This document shows, piece by piece, positions 1 to 11,943 of a stretch of 64,000 bases of DNA. The translations under genes were made by a program, and so were the position numbers. The notes beneath the pieces were generated by a model. It saw only the letters and a list, made by a program, of their open reading frames with translations. It was not told the origin of the DNA and made no database searches. Position 1 is the first letter of the stretch; every line of letters begins with the position of its first letter. Origin of the DNA: Scenedesmus sp. ARA3 (lineage: Eukaryota > Chlorophyta > Chlorophyceae > Sphaeropleales > Scenedesmaceae); contig RWJK01001019.1 of the NCBI GenBank assembly GCA_004335835.1, positions 22,146 through 86,145 of the forward strand, read 5' to 3'.

Positions 1-1954
1 GCCAAGCTGCTGCTGATTCAGCAGCAGCAGATCCAAAGGGCCTCCTGATGACAGTAAGTGTGATGCCCTGCTGCCGCTGCCATCTCCGCCGGCAGCAGCA
101 CCAACATGCATGTTATGGATCAGCAGATCCGCATCTTGCTGCTGCTGCTGCTGCCGCTGCTGGCGCTGCTGCAGCTCGTGCTGTGCTGCTGCTGCCATCA
201 ATGCAGGGTGCTGGCTCAAACCGCTGCTGCTGCCGGACGCTTGCCCGTACGAGCCCTGCATCAGAGCCCTGAGGCTGCCGGCAGCAGCAGCAGCAGCAGC
301 AGCGGCGGCGGCGTCTGCATTGCTGCCGCTGCCACTGCCTGCCTGGTAGGGGCTTGGCAGCTTTGAAACCAGATCACCCTCTGCCAGCAGATCTTCCAGA
401 TCCGATGTTTTGTTGTCAACATCCATAGGCTGGCACGCTGCTGCTGCTGCTGCTGCTGCTGCCAGCTGCTGCTGCTGCTGTTGCTGCTTCTGGGCGGCAG
501 CAGCAGCAGCAGCAGCACTGCCTGGTGCAGAAGAAGGGTTGCCAGTGCCGTACATATGCAATCTAGGCACCTCAGGTAAGCTGCTCATGTGGCTGGGCAT
601 GCCTAACCCCATCTGCTGCTGCTGCTGCTGCTGGTGCTGCATCTGCTGCTGCTGCTGCTGCTGCATCTGCTGCTGTTGCTGCTGCGTCTGCTGCAGCAGC
701 GACAGCTGCTGCTGCTGCTGCAGCTGCTGCTGGGCAGCAGCATGTGTAAGGCGCAGTCGAGACGGCGACTGGTGCATCAGCGCAGCAGCCAGATCACTGT
801 TGCTGTATGCTCCAAGGTAAGCAGCTGGCATGCCCCTTCCCAGATCACCAGCCATCAGTGTCTCTGCATCTAATGCATGATCATATATGTTGTGCAGGGG
901 ACTGAAGCCGCCTAAACCGCCCAAACCGCCCCTGCCTAAACCCCCATAGCCCCTGCCGCCACCATGCCCGTCACCTCCAAACCCTGAACCCCGCAGCAGC
1001 TGATCCAGCCCCATTGCCGCTCCATCCCCAAACCCTGGCTCGTCCCTGAACCCCAGCCCACCGCTGAGCCCTAAACCGCCCTGGGGGCCGGTCAAGCCGC
1101 CGCCAAGCCCTAGCGGCCCAAGCCCTAAACCGCCGAGCCCCATGCTGCTAAACCCAAGCCCTGCTGCACTGGCTGAAACCCCGGCTAGGGTTGGTGAAGC
1201 CCTTGGAAGGTTGTTGGCTTGGCCTGAGTCATCTACTGTTACAAATGGAGAGCAGGGTGGGTGCTGCTGCTGCTGCTGCTGCTGCTGCAGGTGCGAGTAG
1301 CTGTTGGAGTTGCCTGGTGCCGCCTGCAAGCAGAATATGAGCAGGTGTAGGCGGCAAAACAGGCAGTGTGGATAGGTGGGTCACTACAACAGGCTGATTG
1401 CAATTGGAAAGCAATGCACAGCATGCTGCTTGCTGCCCTGTGCCTGCTGCTGCTGCTGATTGCATCACAGCTCTTACGTAAACTGTGGCAGTTATCACAA
1501 CAGCTGTGTGGCGTCCTGTGGCCTGGTACATGCCTCCTGCTGTGCTACAATTCCAGCAAATCAAATTCAAATTTGAATCACCAGCAACCCGCCAAAATAT
1601 TTTACTAACAGTCCTACAATGATGTTATAACACAGCAGACTCACCATGGCTTTGTAGATACCCCCCATCACTCCATGGCCACTGCTGATGCCCCCATGGC
1701 CCCGCCCGACAGCAGCAGCAGCAGCAGCGCCAACACCCCCGACCAGTCCACCCACGCGCCCGCCACCCCTGCTGCTGCGCCCGCCCCTGCTGCTCCGGCC
1801 GCCGCGTCTGCCGCTGCTACCGGCAGCGCCCGGCGGCTGCACACCCGGCGTCGGCGGCGCCTGCTGCTGCTGCTGCTGCTGCTGTGATTTGCTGCTAGGG
1901 CTAGATCCTCCTGCAGGGGAGCCGCCATTGCCGGTGCCCTCATCATCTGATGCG

Positions 1955-2004
<50 letters not shown>

Positions 2005-4138
2005 AGCTGCGGCTGCTGCCTTGCTGCCGCGTGGTGCGCGGGGTGACTGTGGATTGGAGCGGGCCACCTTGCGGCTTGATTTGCGCAGCGCAGCAATGAT
2101 GTCATCCTGCAGGGGAGTAACAGTGTGAGTAACAAGTGGTGAGGTTGTACTGTGTCCCAACCATCACACCCAGACCTTGAGGCGCACACTCACCCAGGCT
2201 AGCTTGCTGCTGGTGTACAAGGTTGCGCTGCCAGGAGTGCTCAGCGTCTGCTCTGAAGACTTTTGACAGCGCAACTTCACACACCGCCAGCTTGAAGTTC
2301 ACCCAACACAAATAGGGCACCATGACGTTCACACTCACCAGCGGCAATCTGGTGCATCTTCATACATCGCCAGCGTGTACTTCACGATTGTCTTCACACA
2401 CGAGAGCATCACACTCAGCCTGAACTCCACACTCACCCGCACTAAGCTTGAAGTTCACGATCGTCTTCAGACATCAGATCAAATACAGACTGGTGTAACT
2501 TTGCACTCACCCGCGCCAGGTTGCCGCTGGTGACCCACGGCAGCGCATCTTCATACACCGCCAGCTTGAAGTTCACGATGGTTTTCACGCCCCTGCACTT
2601 CACTGCCATGATGTCATGCGCCTTGGCGGCCTGCACCTCGTTGTCAAAGCCACCCAAGTAGACTTGCTTCTTGGCGTCCCAGATGTGGGCCTGCAAGATT
2701 GAGAGAGAAGCAGCAAGGTACACTGATAATAGACTCTGTGGCAAGGCAAGCGTTACTGTGAATATTGATGCTGCCCAGGTACACCTGCTTCTTGGCATCC
2801 CATATATGCGCCTGAAAAGTGACACAAAAGGTTGCAAGGCATCACAAGAGTGAGATCAACGCGGCCTGCGCCTCGCTGTCAAAGCCACCCAGGTACACCT
2901 GCTTCTTTGCATCCCAGATGTGCGCCTGCGGACACAGAAACAAGCAACAACAGGGTGGTGAGTGAGTGTTGACTGTACTGTAGCAAAAGCCTGCACCTCG
3001 TTGTCAAAGCCGCCCAGGTACACCTGCTTCTTTGCATCCCAGATGTGTGCCTGCAAAGTGACACAAAAGGTTGAGAGGGCATCACAAGAGTGGTTTCAAG
3101 GCGGCCTGCACCTCGTTGTCACAGCTGCCCAGGTACACCTGCTTCTCTGCATCCCGGCTGTGAGCCTCCAAGATAGACTCAGCAAGCTTCATTGTTTTCA
3201 CGTTTGTGGCAGGGCAGGTTGACTGTGGCAAGCTTGGCGACTGCAGCAGCTGCCTCCCAAAACAACAGCACAGGCATCAAACAAATGACTGCATTGCCGC
3301 CGCAAGAGTGCAAGCAAGGCAGTGATGGGCTCGGGCGGCATCATGCACAGCGACCATCGCTCACAGCTGATGTTGCAGTATGTTATGTTATCATATGTAA
3401 CGCAATGTAACACGATGTAACACTGCTTGGGCTCACCTCCCAGCGCTTGGTGCGCCTGTGCTGTGTGACGCCCCTGAACCTGCTGCTGTTGCCGATGGGG
3501 CCGCGCCGCGCCCTGGACACTTGCTGCAGGCACGCAAGCAATTCAAGCACATGGAGACGATGCAAGGCGTGTTGTTGGGCATGGCAGCGCGCAGATTGCT
3601 GTAGCAGGAACCTGCACATAATACATGCACTGGGTAGCAAAGACGGCAGCCGATTGAACCGATTAGGCGGCGGCGCGCGCAGCATGTCAAAGCGACATGC
3701 CTGACTGCATGCGCATCACACATGCAAGCCTGGTGTTTGTCTCTTGCGCAAAGCCATTGACAGCAGCCGCAGCGGTACCGCTAGCAGCAAAAGCTCCTGC
3801 TGCGGGCAACACGTGCGCTGCATGCACAACACAAAATGCGACAATCAGGGCAACCCTGCACGACTAACACGTTACTAAAATGCTATGTAACGCTCACCTC
3901 TATGTCAAAGTTGGTCAGTGCCTCCAGGTCGCTGCGCAGGTCGTTCACTTCATGCACCGCCACAGGCCGCGTCATCACTGCAGTCAATGCATCATCAAAG
4001 CTGCTGTAGCGCCGCACCCCTGCTGCTGCTGCTGCTGCTGGGTTGGCTGGAGCGGCGCTGCCGGTAAGGTGGTGAGGGGAAGCAGCAGCAGCAGCAGGGC
4101 GCTGGGGTGCTGCCATTTGCAGGAGGTGCTGCGCAGGG

Positions 4139-4186
<48 letters not shown>

Positions 4187-4271
4187 AGGTGTGCAGCAAG
4201 GGGAGAGGGCTGCAGGGAGGCTGCTGCTGCTGCTGCGCTGGGGCGATGGGAGGCAGGGCTATTGCCAAACA

Positions 4272-4308
<37 letters not shown>

Positions 4309-4680
4309 GACAGCATGGGCCACTGCTGCTTGGTGCTGCTGCTGCGCCTGCTGCTGCTGCAGCTGCCTGTACTGCTGCTGCTGGTGTGAGGCTGCCGCGG
4401 CAGCGGCTTCGCTGCTTTGGTAAGGCGTGCGTGCTGCTGCTGCAAAAGGAGAGGGTTCACCATCTCTTTGCGCAGCAGCAGCTGCAGCAGCAGCAGCCAT
4501 GATCTGCCGCTGTGGGGTTTGTGCTGCTGCTCCAGCTGCAGCTGCTGCCTGTTGCTGCTGCAGCAGCTGCTGCTGGCTGCTGCTGTAGTTCATGCTGTTG
4601 CTGAGCAGTGCTGCCGCTGTTGCATGCACTGGATAAGCAGCGACCAAGGAGCTCGAAGCTGCCCTGGGTGCTGAGACCAC
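1..4680 (-). CDS. AP2-domain transcription factor (partial, both ends unresolved)
   Basis: Likely nuclear DNA-binding regulator of the plant AP2/ERF superfamily. Exons read on the minus strand are 4680-3898, 3523-3437, 2690-2511, 2106-1645 and 1323-1, all joined in phase 0. The AP2 domain is built from the second and third: SRFRGVTQHRRTKRWE joins AHIWDAKKQVYLGGFD, then AAKAHDIMAVKCRG and the NFKLAVYE end. A linker DDIIAALRKSSRKVAR follows, like the linker after AP2 repeats in AINTEGUMENTA-type factors, but no second AP2 repeat is visible. The first exon is Q/A-rich; the fourth is alanine-, glutamine- and glycine-rich; the last (1323 to the edge) has glycine-leucine repeats, polyQ and an acidic patch and stays open off the left edge. 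These look like activation domains. The 5' end is missing: position 4680 follows an AG acceptor, so at least one exon lies upstream. The family call is secure; target genes cannot be read. Confidence 0.85.
2745..3180 (-). repeat. Four acceptor-side echoes of the AP2 core exon
   Basis: The intron upstream of exon 2690-2511 holds four diverged copies of that exon's beginning (AHIWDAKKQVYLGG), at about 2765-2815, 2865-2930, 2990-3055 and 3105-3170. Each has a CAG or similar acceptor in front and breaks off before the exon's own donor. Only the copy nearest the 3' side continues into the complete exon. The other candidate acceptors could compete during splicing. Confidence 0.85.
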
Positions 4681-6724
4681 CTGTTAGCTGCTCCAACACG
4701 CCCGTCAACTGCTGCTGGTGCTAGTTCTGCTTCTGCTATTGTTGCTTTGGGGCAGATGATGATGGCAAGATTCTCAGGAATGTTATGATCCAGCAAGCCC
4801 ACAATCTGCAACAGCAGCACATTCATGTCCAAAAAGCAGTGAGTGATGGGCCTAGCAGGAGCGAAGCATGCACTGAATCGTTTTCAGCCAGCACCCTCAT
4901 CGACAATCTGAATGGTGATGAGTCAAATGCTGCTGCTGGTACAGCTTCGCTGCAAGCACACTGTTTGTTTAGCGTGCCGCACGCAGGGCAGCAGCCGCTG
5001 CTGGTATCTCTGAAGCATTGCAGCAGTGCTTGATCTCAGGATGCTGATGTGAACGACGCAAGGCAGCACAATGCGTGCATGCATGCATCTGGCTGATAAT
5101 TGCTGCTACTGTCTTCCTGGCAGCAGCCAAGCAATGGTGCTTCTGCTGCAGTTCAGCTGGCAGGTGCTCCTGCTGCTTCAGCAGCTTCAGCTGAAGCAGC
5201 ATGCCGCAACGCAGCGCCCGGCAGCAGACGCCACAGGAAGCCATATGTTTTGGCGCGCATGCGGAGCAGCATCGTGTGAAGCCTGTCACACATGGGACGG
5301 CCGTAGCCGGCTCAGCAGCAGCAGACTCACGAGGTAAGTTGCACAACGTTGGCCGGTCCAAGAACGGGGAAACTTGCGGTTGGCAAAGCAGCTGACACAG
5401 CAGCGAAGGGTATCTGCCTTTCACGCCAGTGAGGCGCAGATCGCAGATCTTCTGCCGCTGTGCGATGATTCGAGCGGCTTCAGCCAGCACGATGAGCGGT
5501 TGCGGAAAGACACTGACAAGGATCAATGCGCCCGACAGGGTAGCGGACATTGCCAATGCTGCATAATGAACCTGGTGCAGAAATTTTGGTGATGATTCGC
5601 AGATGCAGGTGGGCGTTGCCGTCGCCGGCAGGTGGCTTGAACGTTGGAAACACCTTGGACAGGCGCGGTTTATGGCCCGACGTTGGAAGGTCCCATCATC
5701 AGTGCTCGGAAGCGTTTTTTGCATATTTAACAGCTGTTATTTCTTTTGGCAAATGAGCTGATCTAAGCGTAGATGAAGCGCAGCTTCGGAGCAGCCACTG
5801 TGACGTGCTCCCTTCCGCCGTGCGGCAAGCACTACTGCCCTTGCCGCTTCGTTTATATCTTTATTGTACTAACATCAGTCATTCTTACGCGCTTGTGTGG
5901 TTTAGGCAGGTCTCCTGCTGCTGGACAGCAGTACAGCCGATCAGTGATGAGGGAACATAGCAGGTGTCACCTGCTCTTCCTTGGTTAGTTCCTGCATGCA
6001 ACGCCCCTTTGTATTTACAAACCATGGCTGAATGGCAAATTCATCTTGATGTGCGCCGAAGCAGTTCAACCAACCTATGAGAACAGTGGCAGCGCTTGCC
6101 ATACAGGGCTGAGCCCTACATGTAGCTAATTAAGATTTCCTTCAGCAACCACCTGGAAAACGGGATTCAAACCCGTCCCAACAAAACCATGCCACTTCTT
6201 CCATCCCCTTCATCAGCTGGCTACCCACAGTGCTGGCCAGGCTAAGAGGGCGTGTGTGCACTGCCTGGTTGCTGCTGTCCAGGCAGCGCGCTGCACGCCC
6301 TGGATGTTGCAGCACAACTGCTGCTGCTGCCGCCTCAAACCTCACAACAAACCAGCTTTTTGCAGCTGATCTTCTGTTGCTACTGTTTAACGATGCTGCA
6401 CAACAGGACGGCCTCACTGCTGCACAACTGGACGGCGTCACTGCGTCAGCCCCAGCTCCTGCATGCACTGCAGCACCTCATTGGCAGACACACCCGGCCA
6501 TCTCATCACAGGTTGCCAGCTGGCAGACTGATCAACAGCAGCGAGCCAAACTAAGATCGGTAGCCACCATTTCAAATGACAAGTTGTGCCATCAACTCAA
6601 TCAATGTGCAGTGCTGAAACTGGCTGCTGCTGTTCAGGCACGATGCACACCCACACTGCTGCTGCTGCTGCTTCACCTGCAATCTCATGCATAAACACAA
6701 ACGGATTATATGAGCTGCACAGCC
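4681..6724. other. Upstream region of the AP2 gene and downstream region of the kinase gene
   Basis: About 2 kb with no gene I can name. It should contain the missing 5' exon(s) and promoter of the AP2 gene. A minus-strand open frame from an ATG at 5724 down to 4969 (251 codons) is the longest candidate; it has a GTGAGT donor near 5330, but I could not join it in phase to the exon at 4680. A TTACA at 6015-6019 (TGTAA on the minus strand) is a possible polyadenylation signal for the kinase gene, about 700 bases after its stop. Confidence 0.4.
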
Positions 6725-6994
6725 TCATTGCGTCAGCCCCAGCTCCTGCATGCGCTGCAACACCTCCTTCGCAGACACACCCGACTTGCGGCTGAACAGC
6801 CGGCTCCACCAGCGCAGCACCTTCTCCCTTAAACCCCGCAGCAGCTTGAAGCGCCGGGGTTTAGCGGTGACATCCAAAACCGCGACCTCCCGCACCTCCA
6901 CAAAACCGCCGCCGGCCTCGTCGTACACGCGGTCACTGCTGGCCACGCGGCGCACTGCACCGTCAGCGCCGGTGACTGCAAGCAGCAGCATGGT

Positions 6995-7053
<59 letters not shown>

Positions 7054-7103
7054 NNNNNNNNNNNNNNNNNNNNNNNNNNNNNNNNNNNNNNNNNNNNNNN
7101 NNN

Positions 7104-7156
<53 letters not shown>

Positions 7157-7235
7157 GCAGCAGCATGGCGGCTGGACAGATCAGGTGCACCTTCCATGAA
7201 CAGGGACACACAATTGAGATGGTCATGGTGAGCAA

Positions 7236-7267
<32 letters not shown>

Positions 7268-7816
7268 GGTGGCAGCAGCAGCAGCCATCCAGCAGCCGCA
7301 CATAGAACAGCACCCACCTGTCTGCAGCAATGTTAGCGGCTGCAGCTTCAAGTCAAGCGTGTCCTCAATCGGCTTGTACAGCTCCATCATGATAATCTGG
7401 AAAACTGTGTCCTGCTACCTACATCAGCCACAATATATCACCCTCTCCCTCCCACCTGTGTCATGGAAGAAGCGCGCCTGCAGCTTCAGGTCCAGCACAT
7501 CCTCGATGTTCTTGTACAGGCACAGCTGCGTTTGCAAGGCCATGCCCAGTCAACTATCATTGTTGAAAGCAGCAAGATCCTCCCCACCTGTTTCCTGAAA
7601 ACACCTGGCCTGCAGCTTGAGGTCTAGTACATCCTCAATGAGCTTGTACAGGCACATCTGCGTTTTGAGAATGTTTCATAACCTTCAAAAGCACCAAAGC
7701 CTCTCCCTCCCACCTGTGTCTTGGAAGAAACGCGCCTGCAGCTTGAGGTCTAGTACGTCCTCGATGAGCTTGTACAGGCCCAGCACGCGCCCCTGGCGGC
7801 TCTTGGGCCAGCCCCT

Positions 7817-7870
<54 letters not shown>

Positions 7871-8487
7871 GCAGCAGCAGCAAGAACATATTAGTGTGTT
7901 TGCCTAGGGTCACAGGCACCACAATGCATAACTGAAACTGCAGAAGCGAGGCAAAGTGTGTGCTGCATACAACAGCAGCACAACGCCGCCACTGGGGTTC
8001 AAACAGCACACCTCTCACCTGCCATCCAGCTGCGTCGCCAGCGACCGCAGCAGCCGCCAGGAATCAGACCTGCCCCGATACTAGACTGCAAAAAACCCTG
8101 TACAAAGCTGCCACTGGGCTTTGAACGGCAGACCTCTCACCTGCCGTCCAGCTGCGTCGCCGACGAGCGCAACAGCCGCCAGGAATCAGACCTGCCTTTG
8201 TAACAGACTGCAAAACACCACCACCATGCTGCCACTGGGCTTCGCACCGTATACCCCTCACCTGCCGTCCAGCCGCGTCGCCAGCAACCGCAGCAGCCGC
8301 CAGGAATTAGATCTGCCCAATTACCAATGCAATGCTGCCACTGCGCTTTGAACCGCAGACTTCTCACCTGCCGTCCAGCCGCGTCGCCAGCGAGCGCAGC
8401 AGCCGCCAGGAATCAGACCTGCCTCTGTACCAGAAGGAGTAAAATGCTTCCAGGGGACCCTTGGCAGGCGGCAGCCGCTGCAGCGCC

Positions 8488-8531
<44 letters not shown>

Positions 8532-9891
8532 GCTGCTGCTGCCGGCTGGGGCGCTGTCTGCCGGGGTGTTCATGTTGGGGGAAGAGAGTTTGAGGTAGCT
8601 GCGTGCCTGGCGCTCGTTGATCTGTGGTCGCAGAGGCATACACATACAACACAGCGCACAGCAGGCACAAACAAGTAAGCCCAAGCAGGTACAGATTGAG
8701 CAATGTATTGCAGTACGGCGATTGCAGCGGGCACAGCAAATGAGAACACGGCAGAAGGAGCAGGGGCGCGGGACTTGACTCACAGCTGCTTTCTGCAGTG
8801 TGTGCTGGCTCAACTGGCCCAGTTGCATCTTGCAACGAGACAATGCCATGTCGGACATGCAACGCAACCCAATGTATACACTTCACCTCACCTTGAAATG
8901 GCCAAAGTCCAGGATCTTGACAGTGAGCAGCCCTTTCGCCAGCGCTGCTGACTCAGCAGACACAAAACACCTTGAGCCAGCTAGACAATATAATTCTACC
9001 CAGCAAATTAAATCAACCATCCAACACACCTTGGAGTGGCCGAAGTCAAGTATCTTGAAGGTTAGCAGTCCCTTGGCCAGTGCTGCTGACTCAGCCCGAC
9101 ACAAACCCTTGAGCCAGCTGGAAAATATATTACAACCCAGAAAGATCAATGTATCAAGCATCCAACACACCTTGGAGTGGCCAAAGTCCAGGATCTTGAA
9201 GCCGAGCAGTCCCTTGGCCAGTGCCGCTGACTCAGCAGACCCAAAACACCTTGAGCCAGGTAGACAATATATTACAACCCAGAAAGATCAATGTATCAAG
9301 CATCCAACACACCTTGGAGTGGCCGAAGTCCAGGATCTTGAAGCTCAGCAGTCCCTTGGCCAGTGCTGCTGACTCAGCAGACACCAAGCCCTGGGCCTGC
9401 CATGACAATACAACCCACAATAGCACACGCAACGTACCTTGGAATGGCCAAAGTCCAGGATCTTGAAGGTCAGCAGCCCCTTAGCCAGTGCTGCTGACTC
9501 AGCAGACACAAAGCCCTGGGCCTGCCAGGTTTCAGCGTCATCCCGCAGTGCTTGCAGAGCCTCTGGGTCAGTGCTGTGCTCCATGATGTTGCTGCATTGC
9601 ACACCGCAGAGGTTCAGTGAACTGGAAGACAACAGTACATTGTAGTGTATGGTATTGTAGCAGCATGCACTGTTTGAGCAAAGGCAAAGCAGTGGAGTCA
9701 GGTGTCATGATCTGCGGCGAACTGCCCTTGTAGGGAGGCTGATGACAACTTGACAGTGTGTGCTATTGTTCTGAAGTTCATACACACGGCTGTGTCAATA
9801 TAAGTGCGCAATGGCCGCCCACCTGATGCGCAGGTCGCCATGCTGGAAGCCAACCAGCGCCTCAGCCTTGTGCAGCGCAGTCAGCACCTGC

Positions 9892-9945
<54 letters not shown>

Positions 9946-11912
9946 ACCTGGTTCAGGAGATATGTCAAAACACACAGCAGCAGCTTACAGCCGCGCCTCT
10001 GCCTTGTGCAGCGCAGTCAGCGCCTGCACGAAAGCAGACACAGCTGCACAACTTCGAATCAACAAGCGGGAGTCCTCCGGAGTGCTACTCCAGAGGGGCA
10101 GGGCATGTGTCTTGCTGGGAGTGCTCCAGGGTAGCTCCAGGGAGTACAAACTGGAGTAAATTAGAACTCTGTTGGCATTATGTCCGATTGAAGGACCCGA
10201 GGATGCACATGCACACACCCCACCTGCTGAAATACCATGGCCCATTGCGGCAATGAAGTCAGCATCTCAGGAGCTGGCATCCTCCTCCAGCCTACTGTCC
10301 AATAGGCCCAACAGCAATCACCTGCACCCAATTGCAACCACCCACCTGCTGCAGACACCGCATACACCGCCTGCCCACCTGCTGCATCATCATCGTGATC
10401 CTTCAGACGCATGTGCAGCCTGCTGAACATTTGTCTGCTGCAGCAAGTGCCTGCCACGCCTGCTGCAGCAACACACAGCAACACACAGCAGCAACAGCAA
10501 CACACAGGGACCCACCCACCCACCTGCTGCCGCATCACGAGGATGAAGTCAACATCCCAGAAGCTGGCATCCTCCCCCAGCCTGCTGTCCGACAGGCCCA
10601 CTAGCAACCTGCTGCACCCACCACCCCATCCTTTACGACACACCCCTCACCCCTTGCTGCAGCAACTGCCACCTGCCTACCTGCTGCAGCATCATTACGA
10701 TAAAATCCACATCGCAGAAGCTGGCATCCTTTCAAGCCTGCTGTCTTGCCGTTGATGCCCTCAAGCACTGTACCACACCCGGGGCAGCACCCTACTAGAA
10801 CCCCCGCCAACCATCTGCTGCAGCATCATAAGATTGAGGTCAAATTGGTAGGCAAACTTCCCCCTCCCCACAGCCACACAGATACAGCCACAATACACCG
10901 CGTTTGCTTACCTGCTGCAGCATCATCACGATGAAGTCCACATCGCGAAAGCTCGCATCCTTCTCCAGCCTGCTGTCCTGTCTACTCAACCTGCTGCATG
11001 AACCACCCCACCTGGTGCAGCTGCTTAACCCCTCCACCCTTTCCCGCCAGCTGCGTGCCTGCAACATGGTGAGGATACGTCCATGCACATAAAGCGCGAC
11101 CCACCTGCTGCAGCATCATGACGATGAAGTCAACATCACAGAAGCTGGCATCCTTCTCAAGCCTGCTGTCCGACAGGCCCACCAGCAACCTTCTGCGCCT
11201 GCACCCACCACCCCATCCTTCACGACACACAAACCCCTCACCCCTTGTTGCAGCAACTGCCACCCGCCTACCTGCTGCAGCATCATCAGGATGAAGTCCA
11301 CATCACAGAAGCTGGCATCCTTTTCAAGCCTGCTGTCGAGGCTCTTGGCGTTGATGCCTTCCAGCACGCAACACCACCCGCAGCAGCACCCTAACCAAAC
11401 CCCCGCCAACCACCTGCTGCAGCATCATTAGATTGAGGTCAAAGTGGTGAGCGAACTTTCCTCTTCTTGCCACAGCAACACAGATACAGCCACAATGCAC
11501 CTACCCACCCACCTGCTGTAGCATCATCAGGATGACGTCAACATCACAGAAGCTGGCATCCTTTCAAAGCCTGCTGTCCAGGCTCTTGCCGTTGATGCCC
11601 TCAAGCACCCAAAACCACCCGGGGCAGCACCCTACGAAAAACCCCGCCAACCTACCTGCTGCAGCATCATTAGATTGAGGTCAAGTTGGTAAGCAAACTT
11701 TCCTCTTCTTGCCACAGATACAGCCACAATGCACCCACCCACCCACCTGCTGGAGCATCATCATGATAAAATCCACATCACAGAAGCTGGCATCCTTTTC
11801 CAGCCTGCTGTCCAGGCTCTTGCCGTTGATGCCCTCAAGCACAGTGCCCCTGAACACCAGCTGGCCTTTCTTGTCTTCAGACACCACGGCAGGGCCTGCA
11901 TGCAGCCATTGC

Positions 11913-11943
<31 letters not shown>

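Noticed and set aside
410..820. Cysteine- or leucine-rich frames opposite the CAG/CTG runs
   Set aside because: They are frame shadows of trinucleotide runs; the opposite strand carries the coherent AP2 reading frame.
6150..6190. A tRNA-like T-arm on the minus strand (ACGGG, TTTGAAT, CCCGT)
   Set aside because: No matching acceptor stem, anticodon arm or D-arm with correct spacing could be folded around it.
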